Source: WYEG01 sp049414625
GTDB taxonomy: Bacteria; Desulfobacterota; Thermodesulfobacteria; Thermodesulfobacteriales; Thermodesulfobacteriaceae
NCBI GenBank assembly: GCA_049414625.1
Contig: JBMSAU010000124.1
Span: 1 to 10,484 of the forward strand
DNA length: 10,484 bases
Reading direction: 5' to 3'
The notes below the pieces were generated by a model. It did not search any database, was not told the origin of the DNA, and was given only the letters and a program-made list of their open reading frames with translations. Shown here one piece after another: positions 5,546-10,484 of the stretch. The translations under genes and the position numbers were made by a program. Numbering within the stretch: the stretch's first letter is position 1; each line of letters begins with the position of its first letter.

Positions 5546-6740
5546 GGTCAACAAGCTCCTTAGCCAGGTCTTCCTTAGATAGATTTTCAAAGGCTTTATG
5601 TCCGGTTTCTCCAAGAATAAGAAACTTCGAGGTTTTGTTTCCCATAGCGGAGATGGGATTGGCAACTATCAGGTCAAAGCCTTTATCAAGAAGCTTCTTC
5701 TTTGCGTAAACTTCAAGCTTTGCCTCCTCTTCTAATGCAAAGCCAACCATAAGCTGTTTTTTTCTTTTCTTCTGCAGGGTTTTTGCGATGTCTACCGTTT
5801 GAACAAGCTCAATCACTAAGGATTCTTTCGCCTCTTTCTTTATCTTCCCCGGGAAGGTTTGTTTAGGCTTGAAATCTGTTGGTGCACCGGCAAAGATGCA
5901 GACATCAACCTCATCGAAGAGATTTTCGCAGGCTAAGAACATCTCCTCTGTAGTTCTTACCCTATAGACCCTTGGTTTGGGGATGCCATGCAAGGGCTCA
6001 AGGGTTGGGAATTCTGGCTCATCCTCTTTCCCCCAGACAAGGTAAACCTCACCACCCCTTGCGTAGACCTCTTTGGCAATAAGATAACCCATTCTTCCCG
6101 TGGAAGCGTTGGTAATAAATCGGACCTCGTCAAGGTATTCCCTTGTTGGTCCAGCGGTGATGAGAAATTTTCTCCCAACTAAATCCTTGGGTTTAAAAAA
6201 GGCTTTAACAACCTCGTGAATTTCGTCAGGCTCTGGAAGTCTTCCTTCTCCAACCTCCCCGCAGGCAAGCTCCCCTGCATAAGGAGGAAAAACCTTGTAA
6301 CCGAAGGTTTTAAGCGTAGATAAGTTTTCCTGCACGGCAGGATGGTTATACATGGTAGCGTTCATAGAAGGAAAGATGAAGACTTGAGCCTTAGTTGCAA
6401 GAAGGATGGCTAAGAGGAGCTCGCTACTTTGTCCGCATCTTAGCTTTGAGATAAGGCTTGCGGTAGCTGGGACTAAGAGTATAAGGTCGGGAAAGCGGGC
6501 AAGTTCAACATGGGGGATGCGACCGTCAGCGGTAAAGAAGTCCTTGTTCGTATAGCAAGGAGCGCCGGATAAAGCTGAAAAAAGGGCAGGCTTAACAAAC
6601 TCCTCCGCTCCGGTTGTTAAAACAACCCTTAAGTCTGCCCCTTCTTTCTTCAGCTTACGAACAAGGTCGCATACTTTGTATACGGCGATTCCGCCTGAGA
6701 CGCCAAGGAGGATCCTTTTTCCTAAGAGCTCACCTTTCAT
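5427..6740 (-). CDS. coaBC: Bifunctional phosphopantothenoylcysteine decarboxylase / phosphopantothenate-cysteine ligase
   Basis: CoaBC makes phosphopantetheine for coenzyme A: CoaB ligates phosphopantothenate to cysteine using CTP, and CoaC decarboxylates the product with FMN. The N-terminal CoaC half shows 'GVSGGIAVYK', catalytic His77 in 'PHVELAR', Asn127 in 'PSMNATMY' and the conserved Cys160 in 'GELACGEVGEGRLPE'. These sit two residues later than E. coli H75, N125 and C158. The CoaB half begins near residue 190 with 'ITAGPTREYLDEVRFITNAS' and 'STGRMG', then 'GAPTDFKPK', 'KIKK' and 'VGFALEEE', variants of the usual blocks. The enzyme should end near residue 405 ('VDLISQSLK'). About 32 further residues, rich in Arg, Pro and Gly, are read antisense through the end of the ahbD-like gene and look like an accidental extension. 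The ATG follows the stop of the upstream small secreted-protein gene by six bases (TAAAGGTTTATG). Confidence 0.95.
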   Translation of the reverse strand: MKGELLGKRILLGVSGGIAVYKVCDLVRKLKKEGADLRVVLTTGAEEFVKPALFSALSGAPCYTNKDFFTADGRIPHVELARFPDLILLVPATASLISKLRCGQSSELLLAILLATKAQVFIFPSMNATMYNHPAVQENLSTLKTFGYKVFPPYAGELACGEVGEGRLPEPDEIHEVVKAFFKPKDLVGRKFLITAGPTREYLDEVRFITNASTGRMGYLIAKEVYARGGEVYLVWGKEDEPEFPTLEPLHGIPKPRVYRVRTTEEMFLACENLFDEVDVCIFAGAPTDFKPKQTFPGKIKKEAKESLVIELVQTVDIAKTLQKKRKKQLMVGFALEEEAKLEVYAKKKLLDKGFDLIVANPISAMGNKTSKFLILGETGHKAFENLSKEDLAKELVDLISQSLKLQASEVDRCRGAPLQDSRLLPRKPLPGSHRKP

Positions 6741-6746
6741 AAACCT

Positions 6747-7199
6747 TTAGCTTACACCCTGAAGCATAACGACGATCCTTAGTTCTGTTGAGATCATCCC
6801 TTCGCTTATGATCACAAAGGCTGTCCCCTCAGGGCGCCTAAAGGAGAGAAAGTTTATCTTAGATGAGAAGGCTCCCACCTCTTCCCAGCCCTGAAGGCGC
6901 ATCTGGGTCCGGTAGAATTCTACCAAAGCTGAAGATTTGATGTTTCCGGAAAAAACAAGCATCCCTGTTAAGACCTTCCCAGATTTAAAGATAGCGCTTT
7001 TATCTGGTTTGTAACCAAGCTCGGTCAGGACTGGAACATAAGGAATAGGATAGTAGACGGGAGAGGTCTTCTCTTTTGGTTGAACAACCTCAATCCTTTC
7101 TGGTGCAGAGACCTCTACCTTAGGTTCTTGGGCATAAAGATTTGTGAAGCTAAGGGCAAAAAGAAAGGATGCTGAAAACAAGGCTATGACCTTTTTCAT
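6747..7199 (-). CDS. Small secreted protein of unknown function
   Basis: The 150-residue protein has a clear signal peptide, MKKVIALFSASFLFALSF, with probable cleavage after 'NLYA' and before 'QEPKVEVS'. There is no lipobox cysteine, so it is predicted to be a soluble periplasmic protein. A Pro- and charge-rich linker (residues ~25-55) precedes a compact domain: 'VLTGMLVFSGNIKSSALVEF', then 'YRTQMRLQGWEEVG', 'LSFRRPEGTAFVIISE' and 'ELRIVVMLQG'. The strand, 'FYRTQM..QGWEEV' helix and strand arrangement resembles small secreted or lipoprotein domains that I have seen annotated only as hypothetical in Deltaproteobacteria-like genomes. I cannot name a family. The start is secure: AAGGAGGT lies six bases before the ATG. 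It is first in a two-gene unit with coaBC, which suggests shared transcription rather than shared function. Confidence 0.8.
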   Translation of the reverse strand: MKKVIALFSASFLFALSFTNLYAQEPKVEVSAPERIEVVQPKEKTSPVYYPIPYVPVLTELGYKPDKSAIFKSGKVLTGMLVFSGNIKSSALVEFYRTQMRLQGWEEVGAFSSKINFLSFRRPEGTAFVIISEGMISTELRIVVMLQGVS

Positions 7200-7205
7200 C
7201 TTACC

Positions 7206-7213
7206 ACCTCCTT
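7206..7213 (-). promoter_or_regulatory. Strong Shine-Dalgarno of the small secreted-protein gene
   Basis: On the minus strand AAGGAGGT stands six bases before the ATG at 7199. It is the best ribosome binding site in the window and fixes the start of that gene. Coding potential above this start is absent, as the region is the divergent promoter gap with the DUF72 gene. Confidence 0.8.
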
Positions 7214-7226
7214 AAAAGAGCTTTAT

Positions 7227-7255
7227 TTGAATTTAACACAAACTTTTGATAATCT
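7227..7255 (+). promoter_or_regulatory. Promoter-like sequence for the DUF72 gene
   Basis: In the 62-base divergent gap, TTGAAT (7227-7232) could be a -35 box. Candidate -10 boxes are GATAAT (7248-7253, spacing 15) and TAATCT (7250-7255, spacing 17). Transcription would begin within a few bases of the ATG at 7262. The only purine stretch, AAAGG, ends one base before that ATG, too close for a normal ribosome binding site, so the message may be leaderless. The minus-strand promoter must share this gap, but I could not place it with confidence. Confidence 0.35.
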
Positions 7256-7261
7256 AAAGGC

Positions 7262-7990
7262 ATGAAATACTACATTGGGACCTCGGGCTGGAGCTATCCT
7301 TCCTTTAGAGGTGTCCTTTATCCTGAAGGGCTAAAATCTAAAGATTGGCTAAGGTTTTATGCCGAGCGCTTTAACACCGTTGAGATAAACGCAACCTTCT
7401 ACCGCACTCCTCGAAAATCAACCTTTGAAAAATGGTATGCCGAAACACCTCAAGATTTCGTCTTTTCCGTGAAAGCCCACAAAAGCATAACCCATGTAAA
7501 GAGGCTAAAGGATGTAGAAGAAGAGCTTAAGACCTTTTTTAAATCCATAGAACCTCTAAAAGAAAAGGCTAAGATCATTCTTTTTCAGCTTCCCCCCTCT
7601 TTAACCTTTAGCAAAGAGCTGTTTGAAGATTTTTTAGCAAAGCTACCCTCAGGTTATAAGCATGTGATTGAAATGAGGAACAAAAGCTTCCACAATGAAG
7701 AATTTTTTAAGCTTTTGCGGAAAAGAGGGGTTTGTCTTTGCTTTTCCGACTTTGGGGAAAGATACCCTTCCTGGGTTGAGGTTATGACGGCAAACTTTCT
7801 CTACATCAGGATGCACGGGCGAGAAAGGATATACTTTTCAAACTATACTGAAGAGGAGCTAAAAGAGCTTTCTCAAACAATAAAAAGGTTTAACGCTGAG
7901 GAAATCTATGTTTATTTTGACAACACGGGTTTAGGTTATGCCGTGCCAAACGCTCTAAGGCTTAGAGAGATTCTTACGATGAATTCTTAG
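7262..7990 (+). CDS. DUF72 domain protein (YecE-like)
   Basis: The 242-residue protein covers the whole DUF72 domain, a TIM-barrel-like fold of unknown biochemical role. Typical blocks are 'YYIGTSGWSYPSFRGVLYP', 'FYAERFNTVEINATFYRTP', 'FVFSVKAHKSITH', 'ILFQLPPSL', 'VIEMRNKSF', 'LYIRMHGRE' and 'YVYFDNTGLGYAVPNALRL'. The Glu and Tyr of the N-terminal blocks are conserved in the family and may line a pocket. DUF72 proteins are widespread in thermophiles, including archaea, and some workers suspect a nucleic-acid-related role; this is not established. It is a single gene on its strand, divergent from the small secreted-protein gene, and its last 17 bases overlap the 3' end of the opposing HD-GYP gene. 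Confidence 0.92.
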   Translation: MKYYIGTSGWSYPSFRGVLYPEGLKSKDWLRFYAERFNTVEINATFYRTPRKSTFEKWYAETPQDFVFSVKAHKSITHVKRLKDVEEELKTFFKSIEPLKEKAKIILFQLPPSLTFSKELFEDFLAKLPSGYKHVIEMRNKSFHNEEFFKLLRKRGVCLCFSDFGERYPSWVEVMTANFLYIRMHGRERIYFSNYTEEELKELSQTIKRFNAEEIYVYFDNTGLGYAVPNALRLREILTMNS

Positions 7991-9146
7991 AAATTTTTTG
8001 CTCACGCAGAGACCTAATCAGGCTAAAGAGATGGCTTTCTCCTTCATCTTTATAGAGCTCTTTAATTTCAAGGATTTGGTTTTTAATGCCTAAAAAGGCA
8101 TCAACAACCAAGGGGTCAAATTGTGTGCCTTTACCGCTTGCTATGAACTCAAAGGCTGTCTCGGTATCCATGGCATCCCTGTAAGGACGCTTTGAAGTAA
8201 GAGCATCAAACACATCAGCAACGGATACGATTCGAGCAATTAAGGGTATGTTTTCACCCTTTAATCCAAAGGGATAGCCCTTCCCATCCCATCTCTCATG
8301 ATGATAAAGGGCGATCTTTTCCCCAGCTTTAAGATAGGCAATTCGCGTTCCCTTAAGGATCTCTGCCCCGATGATGGTGTGCTTTTTCATGATTTCCCAT
8401 TCTTCAGGGGTTAAGCTTCCTGGTTTAAGTAAAACCTCATCCGGTATGCCAAGCTTTCCGATGTCGTGAAGAATAGAACCATACCTTAAAAGGTCTAACT
8501 GTCTCTTAGTAAGACCAAGCCTTTCCCCGATAGCCACGCAGTAGAGGCTTATCCTCTGGATGTGGTTTCCTGTATGTTCATCCCGGTATTCGGCAGCCCT
8601 TGCTAAACGGTAGACAATCTCAAGGGAAAGGTCTTCAAGCTCCTTATAGGCAAGCTGGAGGGCTAAATTAGCTTTGATTAATTCAGCCGTCTTTTCCTCA
8701 ACCTCTTTTTCGAGCCTTTTTTGATAATCCTTGAGGAAATCGTGATAAAGCTTAGCTTTAGCCAGGGACTTTATACGGGCTTTGAGCTCAGGGAGCATGA
8801 CAGGCTTTGACAGAAAATCATCTGCTCCAGCAGACAAACCCTGCACTCGGACCTCAAAATCGTTAAAACCTGTTATTAAAATTACTCCTAAATCTATGGT
8901 TTCTGGATTATTCTTAACGATCTTGCAAAGGGTAATTCCGTCCATGCGAGGCATTTGATAGTCAGTCAAAATAAGGTCAGGCTTAAAGCTTTCGAGCTTA
9001 TCCAGAGCTTCCATCCCGTCAACAGCGGTCTCCACAAGATAACCCTCTTCCGCAAGGATTTCGCTAAAAAGTTCCCTTGCGTCTGGGTCGTCATCCACGA
9101 TGAGGACCTTAATTTGCCTAATCAAATCGGACTCAAAGTTAAACAT
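7974..9146 (-). CDS. Response regulator with HD-GYP cyclic-di-GMP phosphodiesterase domain
   Basis: Residues ~12-130 form a receiver: 'KVLIVDDDPDARELF', phospho-acceptor D62 in 'LILTDYQMPRMDG', T92 in 'ILITGF' and K114 in 'LSKPV'. A Glu/Lys-rich helix (~133-175) is likely a coiled-coil linker. The HD-GYP output follows with 'EHTGNHIQRIS', H227-D228 in 'SILHDIGKLGIPDEVLLKPG', 'HHERWDGKGYPFGLKG' (282-297, GYP at 290-292) and 'ARIVSVADVFDALTSKRPYR'. All signature residues are present, so an active metal-dependent phosphodiesterase that linearises cyclic-di-GMP is expected, controlled by phosphorylation from an unknown kinase. The hybrid kinase at the left edge is one candidate but is far off and on the other strand. 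The ATG lies within the last codons of mobA (8-bp overlap), so it is probably translated from the sbcC-mobA message. Confidence 0.95.
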   Translation of the reverse strand: MFNFESDLIRQIKVLIVDDDPDARELFSEILAEEGYLVETAVDGMEALDKLESFKPDLILTDYQMPRMDGITLCKIVKNNPETIDLGVILITGFNDFEVRVQGLSAGADDFLSKPVMLPELKARIKSLAKAKLYHDFLKDYQKRLEKEVEEKTAELIKANLALQLAYKELEDLSLEIVYRLARAAEYRDEHTGNHIQRISLYCVAIGERLGLTKRQLDLLRYGSILHDIGKLGIPDEVLLKPGSLTPEEWEIMKKHTIIGAEILKGTRIAYLKAGEKIALYHHERWDGKGYPFGLKGENIPLIARIVSVADVFDALTSKRPYRDAMDTETAFEFIASGKGTQFDPLVVDAFLGIKNQILEIKELYKDEGESHLFSLIRSLREQKISKNSS

Positions 9147-9762
9147 TGCTTAACTCTTCAAGTTCCTGAGGAGTGTTAATGTTTTTAAGAAAAATTGCCC
9201 CCTCTCCTTTTAAGCAAAGTTTAGTTAACTTGTTATATTTTTCAAGTAAATTTAGGAATTCTTTTATGGATTTTTTCTTTGAAATTTTTATAAAATTCTC
9301 AAGATAAGGGAAAACAGACTTTGTTAGCTTTAAGGGAAAGGGCTCTACCTTTCCTTCTATTTCAAAGAGGCAAGCTTCTGCCCTTTGACTAAGAAGCCTC
9401 TGCAAAAGTTCAGTCTTAATCAAAGGTTGGTCGCAGGTTAAGATAAGAATTTCCTCTTCTTTCATAGTAGAAAGCAAACTGTATACTCCGGCTAGCGGTC
9501 CCTCAAAGGGAGTAACATCTTGAACGATAGAAACATTTAGAGGTTGACTGTTTTTAGGAAATGCAGATTGAATTAAACCAAAAAGCCTTTCTCCTTGGTC
9601 AGGGCTTCTCACCGAAAGATAGACCTTTAGATTAAGAGGAAGGACGGCTTCATACACCCAGAGGATTAAAGGTTTATCTTTAAACAGCTTGAAAGGCTTA
9701 TCCCCTCCTATCCTTATTCCCTTCCCACCGGCTAAGATGCCAAGGCACTTACTAATTTCCAT
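9139..9762 (-). CDS. mobA: Molybdenum cofactor guanylyltransferase
   Basis: MobA joins GMP from GTP to molybdopterin to make the bis-MGD cofactor of enzymes such as formate dehydrogenase and nitrate or polysulfide reductases. The 207-residue protein starts with the nucleotide-binding loop 'GILAGGKGIRIGGDKPF' (family pattern LAGG-x-S-x-R-M-G-x-DK; here Gly replaces Ser and Ile replaces Met). It continues with 'KPLILWVYEAV', 'VQDVTPFEGPLAGVYSLL' and the metal-binding Asp in 'ILILTCDQPLI'. The order and length suit MobA. A related sugar or cytidylyl transferase is less likely. The ATG directly abuts the sbcC stop (TGAATG), with AAAAGG a few bases before it. The C-terminal third, 9181-9300, is strikingly AT-rich and Lys/Ile/Asn-rich ('FIKISKKKSIKEF'), unlike the flanking genes. 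The C-terminus overlaps the HD-GYP gene start. Confidence 0.85.
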   Translation of the reverse strand: MEISKCLGILAGGKGIRIGGDKPFKLFKDKPLILWVYEAVLPLNLKVYLSVRSPDQGERLFGLIQSAFPKNSQPLNVSIVQDVTPFEGPLAGVYSLLSTMKEEEILILTCDQPLIKTELLQRLLSQRAEACLFEIEGKVEPFPLKLTKSVFPYLENFIKISKKKSIKEFLNLLEKYNKLTKLCLKGEGAIFLKNINTPQELEELSNV

Positions 9763-10484
9763 TCAAAAAACCTTTTCGACCTTGATCCTACTTCCTCCTT
9801 CCCTTTCCTTTATCACCTCAATCCTTGCTGGGAACCTATCCCTAAGCTCCGAAAGATGAGATATCACTCCTATAACCCGGTCTGCCCTTTGAGAGACCTC
9901 AACGAGGGTTTGAACTACCCGGTCTAAGGTTTGGCTGTCAAGGTTACCAAACCCTTCGTCTATGAAGAAGGATTGGAAGGGCTTGGCTCCGGAAAGTGCT
10001 TGCAAAAGGTCGCTCACCCCTAAGGCAAAGGCTAAAACAGCGATGAAGGACTCTCCACCAGAAAGAGTCCTAACCTCTCTTGCCCTACCAGTATAGGCAT
10101 CAAAGATGTAAAGCTCAAAGTCTTTCCGCAAAGCTTCCTCTATCACAAAGCTATACCTATGGAAGGAAAACTCCTTTAGATAATGATTTGCCCTCCTTAG
10201 CAACCTATCAAGAAAGATTGAGGTAGCGTAGGATGAGAGAGATACCGCTTTCGGGTTTTTCCCCGAGATAAGGTTGATGATATGTTCAAGCATCCCCTGT
10301 TCTTTTCGCAAAAGGGAAACCCTTTGGGAAAGGTATGGCGGTCTTTCCAAGAGCTCTACTTTGTAGCCTTTGCTTTTGTAATCCTCTGCTTTTTTTAAAA
10401 GCTCCTCCTCTCCCTCAAGGACTACCCTGTATATGCCACTCATCCAAAAGTCAACCTTAAGCTTGGAAACATCCTCCACAAGCT
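9763..10484 (-). CDS. sbcC: Exonuclease subunit SbcC, C-terminal part (cut by window edge)
   Basis: This is the C-terminal lobe of an SMC-like ABC ATPase; the frame stays open past the right edge, so GTG at 10479 is not a start. The ABC signature 'RTLSGGESFIAVLAFALGVS' (LSGGES at 10048-10065) is followed by Walker B and D-loop 'FFIDEGFGNLDSQTLD' (about 9922-9970) and the H-switch 'GVISHLSEL'. This matches SbcC, which with the SbcD nuclease cleaves hairpins and opens protein-blocked DNA ends. The part nearer the edge is the end of the coiled coil, preceding 'NHYLKEFSFHRYSFV'. The LSGGESF and DEGFGNLD wording favours SbcC over RecN, SMC or Rad50. The N-terminal Walker A, the zinc hook and any sbcD gene lie outside. 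The stop codon abuts the mobA start, so the two share a transcript. Confidence 0.92.
   Translation of the reverse strand, partial: LVEDVSKLKVDFWMSGIYRVVLEGEEELLKKAEDYKSKGYKVELLERPPYLSQRVSLLRKEQGMLEHIINLISGKNPKAVSLSSYATSIFLDRLLRRANHYLKEFSFHRYSFVIEEALRKDFELYIFDAYTGRAREVRTLSGGESFIAVLAFALGVSDLLQALSGAKPFQSFFIDEGFGNLDSQTLDRVVQTLVEVSQRADRVIGVISHLSELRDRFPARIEVIKEREGGSRIKVEKVF

Noticed and set aside
1..10484. CRISPR array, insertion sequence, tRNA, rRNA or riboswitch
   Set aside because: No spaced direct repeats, transposase-like protein, terminal inverted repeats, cloverleaf or rRNA-like stretch was seen on either strand, and untranslated gaps are too short for a riboswitch.

Overview
The window looks like chromosome of an anaerobic, probably thermophilic, Gram-negative bacterium, most plausibly a sulfate or sulfur metaboliser of the Thermodesulfobacteria/Desulfobacterota kind. 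The reasons are a TonB-dependent outer-membrane receptor, an AhbD-like heme synthase from the siroheme route used by sulfate reducers, a cysteine-bearing MOSC protein and MobA, proteins rich in Lys/Glu/Arg with frequent AGG/AGA arginine codons, and very tight gene packing. The taxonomic call is inference; no rRNA or other marker is present. No tRNA, rRNA, CRISPR array, insertion sequence or convincing intrinsic terminator was seen.

Layout. 1-3210 (+): the 3' end of a hybrid histidine kinase, a secreted protein of uncertain start (possibly a shortened ABC-type substrate-binding protein), and a full TonB-dependent receptor, packed as one unit. This reads as a sensing and uptake module for an unknown ligand. 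3248-5545 (+): a fumarylacetoacetate-hydrolase-family enzyme, a MOSC protein and an AhbD-like radical SAM protein, each overlapping the next. 5427-7199 (-): a small secreted protein of unknown function followed by coaBC (coenzyme A synthesis). The 3' end of coaBC runs 119 bp antisense into the ahbD-like gene. 7262-7990 (+): a single DUF72 gene with its own promoter-like sequence. 7974-10484 (-): the 3' end of sbcC, then mobA, then a receiver/HD-GYP response regulator, with touching or overlapping junctions.

Most genes are housekeeping or belong to known families. The least explained parts are the secreted protein between kinase and receptor, whose reading frame lacks an ATG/GTG/TTG start near its signal sequence and may need an AUU start or a frameshift at a G6 run; the three-gene overlapping FAH-MOSC-AhbD operon; and the long coaBC/ahbD antisense overlap. 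I found no clear evidence of a wholly new system.
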